Of a stretch of DNA of 64,000 nt, positions 44,326-56,900 are shown one piece after another (position 1 is the first letter of the stretch; the number at the start of each line of letters is the position of its first letter). The position numbers and the translations under genes are program-made. The notes under the pieces were generated by a model. The model did not search any database, was not told the origin of the DNA, and saw only the letters and a list, made by a program, of their open reading frames with translations. Origin of the DNA: Euphorbia lathyris (lineage: Eukaryota > Streptophyta > Magnoliopsida > Malpighiales > Euphorbiaceae); contig NC_088915.1 of assembly GCF_963576675.1 (NCBI RefSeq), positions 3,043,001 through 3,107,000 of the forward strand, written 5' to 3'.

Positions 44326-46115
44326 TAAACATCACTAAACTGAAACATCGCTGAACTGAAACATTACTAAACTGAAACATTAATAAATTGAAACATTACT
44401 GAACTTAAACATTACTAAACTGAAACATCACTGAACTCAAACATCGTTGAACTCAAACATCACTGAACTCAAACATTACTAAATTGAAACATTACTAGAT
44501 TAAAACATTACTGAACTGAAACATCACTGAACTGAAATATTACTAAAGTAAAACATTACTAAATTGAAATATTACTGAACTGACACATCATTAAACTAAA
44601 ACATCACTAAACCGAAAACATTAATAAATTGAAACATAACTGAACTGAAATATCACTAAACTGAAATATTACTAAACGGAAACATCATTGAACTGAAATA
44701 TCACTGAACTGAAACATCACCGAACTGAAACATCATTAAACTGAAACATCACTAAACCAAAACAGTACTAAACTAAAACATCACTAAACCAAAACATTAG
44801 TAAACTGAAACATCACTAAACTGAAACAATACTCAACTGAAACGTTACTAAATAGAAACATCACTGAACTGAAATATCGCCGAACTGAAACATTACTACC
44901 CTAAAATATTAATGAACTGAAACATTACTGAATTGAAATATTACTAAACTGAAACATCACTGACTCAAACATCACTAAACTCAAATATTACTAAATTGAA
45001 ACATTACTAAACTGAAACATCACTGAACTGAAATATTACTAAACTAAAACATTACTGAACTAAAATATCACTGAATTGAAACATTACCGAACTCACACAT
45101 CATTGAATTGAAACATCACTAAATCCAAACATTACTAAACTGAAACATAGCTGAATTGAAACATCACTATACTGAAATATTAATAAACTGAAACATCACT
45201 GAACTGAAACACCACTAAACTGAAACATCACTAAACTGAAACATCACTGAAATGAAACATCACCGAACTAAAACATCATTGAACTGAAACATTATTGAAC
45301 CAAAACATTACTAAACTAAAACATCACTACTAAACTGAAATATCACTGAACTGAAATATTACTGAACTGAAACATTACTAAACTCAAACATTACTGAACT
45401 GAAACATTACTAAACTAAAATATCATTGAACTAAAATATTACTAAACTTAAACATTACTCAACTGACACATTACTGAACTAAAACATTACTGAACTAAAA
45501 CGTCAATGAACTGAAGCATAACTGAACCGTACGATGACTAAACTAAAACATTAATGAACTAAAAAATCATTGAACTGAAACGTTACTAAAGTGAAACATT
45601 ACTGAACTGAAATATTAGTTAATAGAAACATTGCTAAACTGAAATATTACTGAACTGAAACATTACTAAACCGAAAATTACTAAGCTAAAACATCACTAG
45701 AACTAAATATTACTAAACTGAAATATCACTGAATTGAAATATTTCTAAACTGAAATATTACTAAATTGAAACATTACAAAATCATCATTAAACTGAAACT
45801 TTACTAAACTGAAACATCACTGAACTGAAATTGATAAACTAAAACATTACTGAACTAAAATATTACTGAACTGAAATATTACTGAACTGAAGCATTACTG
45901 AACTGAAATATCACTGAACTGAAATATCACTCAACTGAAATATTACTGAACTGAAACATCACTGAACTAAAACATGACTGACTTGAAACATCACTGAACT
46001 TAAATATTACTAAACTGAAACATCATTGAACCAAAATATTACTAAACTGAAACATCACTGAGTTGAAACAATAATAAACTAAAATATTGCTAAACTGAAA
46101 TATTACTAAACTGAA
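44326..46115 (+). repeat. 16-bp satellite, second forward segment
   Basis: About 110 tandem units near AAACATCACTGAACTG / AAACATTACTAAACTG, moderately diverged, in the same orientation as 23803-24863. It continues the array split by copia B. No gene is seen. Confidence 0.9.
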
Positions 46116-47745
46116 AGGGCATACCCAGATATTTACAAAGATTGGTAGTTCTCCTTAAGCCTAACTTCGAACAAAAGTGATTTTGAAGCTTGTTAGAGGT
46201 ATTAGTAGAAAAGGAAACACGAGATTTAGATAAACTGACATTTTGCCCCGAACTATTAAAAAAATGCTTCAAAACATGCGCCTAAGTTAAAGACACTTCA
46301 GACATAAGGATAATATCATCCACAAAGAAAATATGGGACAACCTTTGTTGGTCCCTTATTACGTGACAAGTTAGTTCCAAGGGGGGATATGAACTATTTA
46401 AAATTTTGTCCGTTAAGGCTGACTTCTTTTCTTATGAAAAGGTTTACACAGCGTCACTAAGTAGATTCAAGACACAAGCTTAGTCAACTTGTGACTAAGT
46501 CTGCTTCTTTACTTGAGTCAGGAAATAGCACTTAGAGTCTATTCCTGAACTCAGCTTCTTAGTAAACTTAACTCAGCGTGAGTTCTTTACTTAGTTAGTT
46601 TTATAGCAAGAAATATATATTAAAGGAGTTTAAGGGTTAGAAAGATATTACTCAGCAGACTTATCCTGGTTCGGCCTCTCCGCCTACGTTAAGTCCTCGG
46701 AACTCGTTCCGAGCTTTTTGAATTCTCTACTGAGCTCTTTAAAGGTAGAGCACAAACCTTTTACAGATAGAAGCTGAGTATAACAAGAGTACCTTCCTCT
46801 ATACCTCTACTCACTCCTATATCTACGCTGAGTACTATAACCGAGTACTCAGCCTCTCCTTTCTATTCTTCTAGAAATGATAAAGTGTTTTTCCTAAACA
46901 ACAATTGCTAAGACACTTTAGATAATTGAACATCACTCTAGACTTTTACACAATAATATAGAAATTGGTGTAAGGTATTTGCTTTGCTTTTCTCACAGAA
47001 ACTTCAAGTATGAATTTGGTCAGCGTTTCGACTAATTGAAGATCTGCATCGATTGAAGCAAATGGATGGCCTTTATATAATGACACTTGAGGCACCTGGT
47101 CATTTCGAAATTCGAAATAACCGTTGGAGGGAAACGACTTCCTGTCGTTGTCACTCTGGGTGTGCTCAGCGTCATTGGCCAATAGGATTCACGAATGTTC
47201 TGTTTTCGTCAGTCCACGGCAGAATGTTTCGACATTTAAGGAAAAGTCCACGAGACAGCTTACTGCGCCTTCTGAACTTTTCCCAAAGTAAAAATACTTT
47301 GTCTAGAAGTTGAACATTGTCTGCCGCTGTCCAGACTGTATTGTCGTCCAACTCAGCAGCTTCCACTTGAAGCTTTTGATTCGAAGGCTTCTCGATCCTT
47401 CTTTTGCTGAGTCGTCATTTTGCTTGATACGGCTTCGTTTTGAACTCTTGGGCCGAATGGTCTTGATGCGTTGACTTGGGCTTGACTTCCACTTTAAGGG
47501 CCTTTGGGCTTTTTAATCTTAATGTCTTGTAAACAATTAAACTCAACATTGAACAAACACATTAGTGTAATAAATCAAAGCATTTAAATTTAATGTGTTA
47601 GAATAATTTTTATCATTACTTAAATAATTTTGTCAAATCAAAATCATGTGGAAAGGTGTTTCAACAACCTTGTCCCATTTCTAGAAACTTTGATAGGCTT
47701 TTAAAAACTATCTGCAACAACATCAGAGATAAGATGACTAAGGCA
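46116..47745 (-). pseudogene. LINE reverse-transcriptase fragment embedded in satellite, split by a solo LTR
   Basis: The minus-strand pieces 47745-47668 and 46345-46116 read across the solo LTR as one RT segment: PIKVSRNGTRLSH joined to IFFVDDIILMSE (the FVDD catalytic motif), then SSGQNVSLSKSRVSF, KLGLRRTTNL and KYLGMPF. Both ends pass directly into the 16-bp satellite, so about 300 bp of LINE internal sequence is stranded without a LINE 5' or 3' end. It differs from the LINE at 16570-19700, so it is a different family or subfamily. There is one TAG after SEVSLT. Confidence 0.8.
46346..47667 (-). repeat. Copia A-family solo LTR
   Basis: 1322 bp, plus-strand TGTTGGTCCC...GTTTCAACA, flanked by acctt at 46341-46345 and 47668-47672. 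It matches the LTR at 1747-2771 plus 16252-16569. No internal region is left, indicating LTR-LTR recombination. A short open frame at 46946-47182 is not a gene. Confidence 0.93.
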
Positions 47746-48653
47746 CTGCTAAACTGAAATATTACAGAACTCAAACATTACTAAACTGAAACATTACTGA
47801 ACTGAAACATCACTAAACTGAAATATCACTAAACTGAAACATTACTGAACTGAAAAATTACTAAACTGAAACATCACTAAACTGAAATATTACTGAACTG
47901 AAAATCACTAAACCGAAATATTAATAAATGAAACATTACTGAACTAAAATATTACTGAACTGAAACATTACTGAACTGAAATATTACTAAACTGAAACAT
48001 TATTGAATCGAAACTTCATTAAAATGAAATATTACTAAATTGAAACATTACTGAGTTGAAACATCATTGAATTGAAATATTACTAAATTGAAACATTACT
48101 GAACTGAAACATCTCTGAACTAAAACATCACTAAACTGAAACATTACTAAACTGAAACATCACTGAACTTAAATATTACTAAACTGCAACATCACTGAAT
48201 TGAAACATAACTAAACTGAAACATCACTGAATTGAAACATTACTAAATTGAAACATTACTGAACTGAAACATCTCTAAACTAAAACATAACTGAACTGAA
48301 ACATTACTGAACTGAAACTTCACTAAACTTAAATATTACTAAACTGCAACATCACTGAATTGAAACATCATTAAACCGAAACATCACTGAACTAAAACTT
48401 CACTAATCTGAAACATTAAGGAATTGAAACATCGCTAAACTTAAATATTACTAAACTACAACATCACTAAATTGAAACATCACTAAACTGAAACATTACT
48501 GAATTGAAACATCACTGAATTGAATTATTACTAAACTGAAATATTACTAAACTGAAACATTAATGAACTCAAATATTACTAAACTGAAACATTACTGACT
48601 GAAACATCATTGAGCTGAAACATCACTAAACTGAAACATTACCGAACTGAAAC
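47746..48653 (+). repeat. 16-bp satellite, third forward segment
   Basis: About 57 units in forward orientation, ending at the inversion point 48653/48654. Confidence 0.9.
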
Positions 48654-50888
48654 CTTTCAGTTCAGTAATGTTTCAGTGATGTTTTAGTTCAGTAATATTT
48701 CAGTTTAGTAATGTTTCAGGTTAGTAATGTTTCAGTTCAGTAATTTTTCAGTTGAGTGATGTTTGAGTTCAGTTATGTTTGAAGTAAGTAATATTTCAGT
48801 TCAATAATATTTGAGTTTAGTAATATTTCAGTTCAGTGATATTTTAGTTGATTAATGTTTCAGTTTAGTAATATTTCAGTTCAGTGATGTTTTAGTTCAG
48901 TAATATTTCAGTTCAGTAAATTTTCAGTTCAGTGATGTTTCAGTTTAGTAATGTTTCAGGTTAGTACTGTGTCAGTTCAGTAATGCTTAAGTTGAGTGAT
49001 GTTTGAGTTCAGTTATGTTTGAAGTTAGTAATATTTCACTTCAGTAATATTTGAGTTTAGTAATGTTTCAGTTTAGTAATCTTTGAGTTTAGTGATGTTT
49101 AGTTCAGTAATATTTTAGTTCAGTGAAGTTTGAGTTCAATGATGTTTTAGTTCAGTAATATTTCAGTTCAATGATGTTTTAGTTCAGTAATGTTTCAGTT
49201 CAGTGATGTTTCAGTTCAGTAATGTTTCAGTTTAGTAATGTTTCAGTTCAGTAATGTTTCAGTTCAGTAATATTTCAATTTAGTGATGTTTCAATTCAGT
49301 AATATTTGAGTTCAATGATGTTTTAGTTCAGTAATATTTCAGTTCAGTAATGTTTCAGTTTAGTAATGTTTCAGTTCAATGATGTTTCAATTCAGTAATG
49401 TTTCAGTTGACTAAGGTTTCAGTTTAGTAATATTTCAGTTAAGTGATGTTTAAGGTTAGTGATATTTTAGTTCAGTGATGTTTCGGTTCAGTGATGTTTT
49501 GGTTTAGTGATATTCAGTTTAGTAATATTTCAGTTCAGTGGTGTTTCAGTTCAGTAATATTTCACTTTAATGATGTTTTAGTTCAGTAATATTCTAGTTC
49601 ATTAATGTTTCAATTCGACAATGTTTTAATTTAGTGAGGTTTCAGTTTAGTAATGTTTCAGTTGAGTAATGTTTCAGTTTAGTAGTATTTTAGTTTAGTG
49701 ATGTTTTAGTTCAGTGATGTTTTAGTTTAGTAATGTTTCAGTTTAGTAATATTTCAGTTTAGTCATGTTTCAGTTGAGTGATGTTTCAGTGGTATTCAAT
49801 TAATTAATATTTCATTTTGGTGACATTTCAGTTCAGTAACGTTTCACTTTAGTAATATTTCAGTTCTGGTGTTTCAGTTTAGTGGTGTTTCAGTTCAGTA
49901 ATGTTTCAGTTCAGTAATGTTTCAGTTAAGTGATGTTTTAGTTTAGTAATCTTTCAATTTAGTAATATTTTAGTTCAGTAGTGTTTCAGTCGAGTAATAT
50001 TTCAGTTCAGTAATGTTTCAGTTGAGTGAAGTTTCATTTCAATAATGTTTTAGTTTAGTAACGTTTCAGTCTAGTAATGTTTGAGTTCAGTAATGTTTCA
50101 GCTCAGTGATATTTCAGTTTCGTGATGTTTCAGTTTAGTAATATTTGAGTTCAGTAATATTTCAGTTTATTGATGTTTTAGTTCAATAATGTTTCAGTTC
50201 AGTGATGTTTTAGTTCAGTAATGTTTCAGTTCAGTGATGTTTCAGTTGAGTGATGTTTCAGTTGAGTGATGTTTCAGTTAAGTGATGTTTCAGTTGAGTG
50301 ATGTTTCAGGTGAGTGATGTTTCAATTCAAAATATTTCAGTTCAGTGATGTTTCAGTTCAGTAATATTTCAATTCAGTAATGTTTTAGTTCAGTGATGTT
50401 TCAATTCAAAATATTTTAGTTCAGTGATGTTTCAGTTTAGTAATATTTCAATTCAGTAATGTTTCAGTTCAGTGGTTTTTCAGTTTAGTAATATTTCAAT
50501 TCAGTAATGTTTCAGTTCAGTGATGTTTCAGTTCAGTAATGTTTCAGTTCAGTGAAGTTTCATTTCAATAATGTTTTAGTTTAGTAACGTTTCAGTCCAG
50601 TAATGTTTCAGCTCAGTGATATTTCAGTTTCGTGATGTTTCAGTTCAGTAATATTTGAGTTTAGTAATATTTCAGTTTAGTGATGTTTCAGTTCAGTAAT
50701 GTTTCAGTTCAGTAATGTTTCAGTTCAGTGATGTTTCAGTTCAGTAATGTTTCAGTTCAGTAATGTTTCAGTTGAGTGATGTTTCAATTCAAAATATTTC
50801 AGTTCAGTGATGTTTCAGTTCAGTAATGTTTCAGTGCAGTAATGTTTCAGTTCAGTGATGTTTGAGTTCCATAAAATTTTCTATTCAG
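48654..50888 (-). repeat. 16-bp satellite, inverted segment
   Basis: About 140 units of the same 16-bp satellite in reverse orientation (ttcagtaatgtttcag...). It starts at a near-perfect palindrome centred on 48653/48654. It ends at 50888, where TTACG pentamers begin. No gene is seen. Confidence 0.9.
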
Positions 50889-52610
50889 TGATGTCTACGT
50901 TACGTTACATTACGTTTGTGTGAGGATATAAATCAATTGCATGAAGGGAGTAGTATTTAATACGATATCTAAATGGATGACATTAGACATTTATTATTGT
51001 CATTAGTGTGGCATTAGAATATATGAATTATAGAGATGGTAAGTTTAATGATTGTTTATAAATAAATGAATGCTTAGAGAAATAAAAAAAATTTAAGGAT
51101 TTACAAATTGATTGTCCATATTTAAATATATATTTCTCTCTATGATAAATGATTGTCCATATTTTTCAAAACCACTCTCTTTCTATAATAATTTCATCAA
51201 AATAATTGCTACATAAAATCATAAAATTATATATAAAAATTATTTAATAAAAGGACAGCCGTATGAATTCTTTCAATAACACATAGCACAAAATTTTCAT
51301 AATAATACAATGTAATTGAGACAAACATATAATTTTTTTTTTTTATACATACCACAATAAAGCAAAACATAAAATTGTGTATAAATTATGCTAAAACCAC
51401 TTTATATATTACTTTTACTAACTACCACATAGTACATATTAATTTTATGTGATTTTTTTCTTCAAAAAAGTGCTATATATTAATTTAATGTCTTATTGTA
51501 TTATTTAATAAAAATAATTATTAGTTTTGTTATAAAAAAATTATTCGTTTGAAATAAATAAATAAATTTAATTTTTTTTATTTTGATTCTGGTTTCAATT
51601 CCAAAATTTGAACAAACAACTTTTAAAAGTAATTAGATTCTGATTCCAGATTAAACCAAACAAAATAAATAAATAGTCATTCCGATTCTGATTTCCTAAC
51701 ATTCCGATTCCGAAATTTGAACCAAACGCTCCCTAAGTATTTACAAATTGAGCTTACAATCCTAAAGATTTATAGATTGATCTTACATACCTAATGATTT
51801 ATAGATTAAACTTACAATCCTAATAATTTATAAATTAAGCTTATGTTATGCTACTTTACGTTATATTAGGGATTGTAAGTTCAATGACTATTTATAAATA
51901 AATGAAAGTTTAAAGAAATAAAAAAGTCTAAGGATTTTTATATTGAGTTTATAATCCTAAGAATTTATAGATTAAGGTTACAATCCTAAAGATTTATAAA
52001 TTGAGCTTATATTTATTAGTTATGTCAAGGATTATAAGCTAAATGATTGTTTGTAAATAAATGAAATCTTAAAGAAATAAAAAAATCTAAGGATTCACAA
52101 ATTGAGCTTACAATCCTAAGAATATACAAATTGAGCTTATAATCCTACAGATTAATAGATTGAGCTTACAATCCTAAAGACTTATAAATTGAGCTTATAC
52201 TTATTATGTTATGTTATGTTTTATTACGTTAGGTTATGTTAATTACGTTAGGTCGTATTAAGTTACATTACATTATGCTAAGTTACGTGATGTTACGTTA
52301 GGTAACGTTATGTTACGTTATGTTAGGTTATTTTAAATTATGTTACTTTATGCTAATTATGTAACGTTGGATTACGTTACGTTCTATTACGTTCTGTTAC
52401 GTTAAATGATTGTTTATAAAATAAGTGAAAGCTTAAATAAATAAAAAAGGCGAAAGATTTTTCAATTGAGCTTACAATCCTATGAATTTATAGATTGAGG
52501 TTACAATCCTAAGGATTTATAAATTGAGCTTATATTTATTATGTTACGTTAAGGATTGTAAGCTAAATACTTGTTTGTAAATTGAGAGTTTGATTCTTTG
52601 GATTAGAATT
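50889..52610. repeat. Satellite-block remnant: TTACG pentamers and 30-bp units
   Basis: Short TTACG runs at 50889-50912 and 52203-52410, and many 'aattgagcttacaatcctaaggattta' units between 51720 and 52570, in the same orientation as at 21258-21616 and 23560-23800. AT-rich filler lies between (51130-51720). No gene is seen. Confidence 0.75.
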
Positions 52611-53354
52611 ATTTTGTTCACATTTTCTCTTTTTAAAATTTTTTTTTTATAAATTACAAGATGAAATTCACTTATGAATTACAATTTGAAATTTGGTGCA
52701 AAATGTTATTTTGACTCTGATTTATTTAAAATTTTAATATTTGGTCACTGATTTATTATTTTGTCACATTTAGACCATAAACTATTTAAATTGATGAAAT
52801 TTAACTCAATTTTGATGATTCCTTGGATCAATATTTGTTGGTTCATTTTTTCTCTTATTTTCTTTCTTTTGACAACACTTGTACTGATTTTTTCTGAACT
52901 TTTTTTCATATTTGGAAACAATGTATACACTATTATTTTGTTAATTCACTTATGAATTACAAATATTAAAATTTTAAATAAATCAGAGTCTAATTAGCAT
53001 TTTTTGTTCACATTTTCTCTTATTTTTTTGTTCACATTTTCTCTTTTTTAAATTTTTTTTTTATAAATTACAAGATGAAATTCACTTATGAATTACAATT
53101 TGTAATTTGATGCAAAATATTATTTAGACTCTGATTTATTTAAAATTTTAATATTTGGCCACTGATTTATTATTTTGTCACATATAGACCATAAACTATT
53201 TAAATTGATGAAATTTCATTCAATTTTGATGGTTCCTTGGATCAACATTTGATGGTTCATTTTTTCTCTTATTTTCTTTCTTTTGACAACACATGTACTG
53301 ATTTTTTCTAAACTTTTTTTCATATTTGGAAACAATGTATAAACTATTATTTTG
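52611..53354. repeat. Two direct copies of a roughly 400-bp AT-rich repeat
   Basis: Copy 1 (about 52611-53020) and copy 2 (about 53024-53354) are near-identical over ttttgttcacattttctctt through ggaaacaatgtat. Copy 1 also contains a 35-40-bp inverted repeat (near 52700-52742 and 52969-53004, core GACTCTGATTTATTTAAAA), so the unit may be a MITE. A third, partial copy is at 63460-63600 beyond Tat-2. Open frames here are shadows. Confidence 0.7.
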
Positions 53355-53839
53355 TGATAACATCGTGATATTAACCCGAGGACTAAAAGAGATATTCACC
53401 TCAAGAACGCCGCGTAGTGATTCCCAAAAGGGAGCTGGCGGGCGGATCTCCACGGATCTGCTCTGAGAGATCCGCTGGCGGACCTATGAGGCGAATCTCT
53501 TCATTCACCTGATTCGCCACTATAACGACTGGCCGCCGACTCGGCCATAAAGATCATTAATGAGTTATCAATTAGCTAACTGCTAGGTTAAAGATAACTC
53601 GTAACCGCCATTAATGGAGCATTAATGGAGACTTTCTAGTTACTTGAAGGTTACGACTTCTCAGCTATATATAGCCTGATTCCCTAGGCTATCAAGGTAC
53701 ATATTCTCACAACCTTTGTCAATTCAGTTTGTTTCCTTGAATCATCTTACTGACTTTGGCATCGGAGCTTCCCCCCGTCGAACCCAACGACGCCCCCCAC
53801 AGGGACGGACGTTGATCGGAATTTCCCCACCTGTTATCA
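53355..53839 (+). repeat. Tat-2 5' LTR
   Basis: 485 bp, TGATAACATCG...CACCTGTTATCA. Probable TATA box CTATATATAG at 53665-53674. The primer-binding site TGGTGCGGTGAAGGTGG follows at 53842-53858. Confidence 0.93.
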
Positions 53840-53900
53840 ATTGGTGCGGTGAAGGTGGAATCCTTAATCAAACAAAGGGTTTTTCGTTCACACTAAAACT

Positions 53901-56900
53901 ATGACAAACGGAGATCAAAATCCCTCCTCAGGGATTGAAACACCATTAGTTACACCGTCTAGTGCTGGCCACACCGATTCAACTGTTCCTATAATGCACG
54001 TCGATAGTAGTATGCCCCCGGATGCTTTCATCAATATGTGTGCTCACGATATTGGAGAGCGGTATGGACCCGAGGTAGAGAATCGCCTCCGATCATTTAT
54101 GACCCTCCCTCCGCATTGGAGCATGGCGTCCACATCGGCCGTTTCATCTTGGCCTTTGTTAAACTTAGGACCGGGCGCCCAAAGTTCTTCATTTCTCCAA
54201 GCTCACAACACGGATTCTATGGTAACCACCATGACATCAATCGGCGAGCGACCAATCAATCGGGAGTTATTCCCTGGTGGCGCGGAAGGAAGTCAAAGAA
54301 ATGATACGACCTTTCCTGGCGGATCTAAGGGTCCGGGGTTAAATCTTGGTGGGTCCAATGTACCAAGGCGTCCACGGACGAATTTATCCCTTGGCGGATC
54401 TAAAGGGCGAACACACAAGAAGCATAGAAAGGAGAAAACTAGGCGATCAAGGTCACCCTCGCCCCGGTGAGCGAGATCCTCCCATCGTGGCAGATCGCCC
54501 CCGTCTACCGGTCGTAGACGAAGTAAAAGGCCAGAAAAGACACCCCATTCAAGTGGACCGCCGCCGCCGCCACCTCCAGGAACTGTTGGACACACCCCAT
54601 CGGGAAGCCAGGGGGGAGGTAACGGACCGGCTCCCCCAGGTGGGGGGAATGGAGGAGGAGGTGGTGGTGGAGGAGGAAACAGAGGAGGAGGCGGACGCGG
54701 TAATGGAGGAGGGCGTTCGCCATCAGATCCATCGTCTGATTCGAGTTCTTCTTCTTCTTCTCCAAGCAGATCGCCACGAAGAGGTCGTCCCAGGGCGGAT
54801 CCAGAAAATTTTGATGATAGAGTTAGGGCCCTAGTGCTCCGTATGAATGAAGAAAATGCTAGGCATAACCCGTTCGCCAATAGGGATTCGCCTTTCGCAG
54901 CTTGGATTGAGGCGGAGGAAACAGACAGAGCTTTTAAAATTCCCAATCTTGCAATATACACAGGAAATGACAATCCAGAAGCTCACATTAGAAAATATCG
55001 AATACTGCTTAGGCTCAACCGTGCCACCGAGCCCGTGCTCTGCAAAATGTTTGTTACCACGCTGGGGGGCCCAGCCTATTTGTGGTTTCAATCTTTGCCT
55101 CCAGGTTAGATTAACAGTTTTGATCAATTGAGCAGGGAATTTTGCGCTAAATTCGCCGGCTGTATTCCTCCAGTGGTGAAATCTGGGAAGCTTTTTGAGT
55201 TAAAACAGAAGGCGAATGAATCCCTTCGGGAGTATGTGGACACTTTCAACCAGTTGTGCATACAAATCATTGATGTGGATATCTCCGTAGCTGTGGAATG
55301 TTTCGTAAGAAACACCACCTGTAAGAGTTTGCAGGAAGATCTCATTTGAAAGAAACCCACCAGCATGGCAGAGTTGATGGAACGTTGTAAAGATTTTATA
55401 GAGGTGGATGACATTCGCCGAGGTTCACCATCATCGCCGAAAAGGGACAAAGGCGAATCTCGTCCCCGAGATAGAGACAGGGACAAGCGTCAGGACTCTT
55501 CCTCTAGAAACAGGCGAAGAGATTCTAAGAACAAATCAACATTTGTCACCTCTTTCACACCTCTCAATGGTTCTAAAAGTGAAGTCCTTATGTGGATCGA
55601 GAACAGTCAGCACAAACGGAGCATTTCATACCCCGAACCGAAGGGAGGGGAGTACACCAATAATGGTAAAAATCCTAAAAACTATTGTAAATATCACAGG
55701 AAAAATGGCCATGACACTGACGCATGCTGGGAGTTAGCTCGAAAAATCGAGCGTCTCATAGAGAGGGGTAAATTGGATCGGTTCATCCAAACTGAAGGCA
55801 AGAGAGGAGATGGTGATAAATCCAAGGAGGACCCAAAGAAGAAAGGAAAGGGTACTATCAATGTCATAGCAGGCGGACCTGGATACCAGCCAATGCTAAA
55901 AAAGGCAAGGACTACCGCCCTTGACAAGACGTCGTTAAATCGCCCCTTTTCCGATGTAGGTCCTGAAATATCTCCCCATGCGGATGCACTGGTCGTCACT
56001 ATGATGGTGGAAGGCTGGGAGATGAAAAGAGTAATGATTGATACTGGGAGTTCATGCAATGTCATCACCAGAGGAGCTTTCGCCAAACTCATGATTGATC
56101 CTGTTCAAGTAGAGCCAACTGTGGTCGATATCTTGGGAGTGACGGGACATACTATCCAAACAAAAGGCCAAGTCACTCTGGATTGTGAGCTTACAGACGA
56201 TGATCAGGTCTGGAAAGGTGATCTGGAATTTTCGGTCTTGGATGGTCAATTAGCTTACAATATCATCCTCGGACGGCCCTTTATCTCCGAAGTTGCAGCC
56301 CTTATCTCCATACGCCACTTAACACTTTACATTCCCACGGCCAAGGGAGGTGTAATGATCAGAGGTAGCCAAAAGGTGGCCCAGGAGACATATTCGGCAT
56401 CACTAATGATTCGCCCATAATCTAAGGAAGAAGACGAAGAGGAGCGCGTCACAATGGCCTTGGGCGAGACCGAAATGTATCTTATGGCGGATGAAAAGCA
56501 GGTGCGAATGGCTAAAGGGCTCAAAGGCGAAATTAAAAATGCAATCACCAAGGTACTCTGTGAGGCGGAAGATGTCTTCGCATGGAAGGATGAAATTCTC
56601 CTCGAAATCAGTCCAGACGTGATCACTCACAAGCTCAACATTGATAAAGATGCAGTTGCCGTGGCTCAGAAGCGGAGAAATCATGGTCCAGAAAGGCAGA
56701 AGGTGATAGAAGAAGAGATCACCAAGCTCCAGCGGGCGGACGCCATTGAGGAGGTGCTTTACACACAGTGGTTGGCGAACGTCGTTTTGGTGAAAAAAGC
56801 GGGCGGATCTTACCGCATGTGCATTGACTTTACGGATCTCAACAAAGCTTGCCCCAAAGACAACTATCCTTTACCATGTATTGACATGTTTGTAGACGGA

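Noticed and set aside
44326..50888. Short regular repeats resembling a CRISPR array
   Set aside because: The units are 16 bp and directly tandem with no unique spacers, in a eukaryotic repeat region; this is a satellite.
54293..54973. Pro/Gly-rich minus-strand open frame of 226 codons (and 30365-30934 in Tat-1)
   Set aside because: Antisense of the Gly/Ser/Arg-rich gag tract; no conserved domain, and it follows from codon composition.
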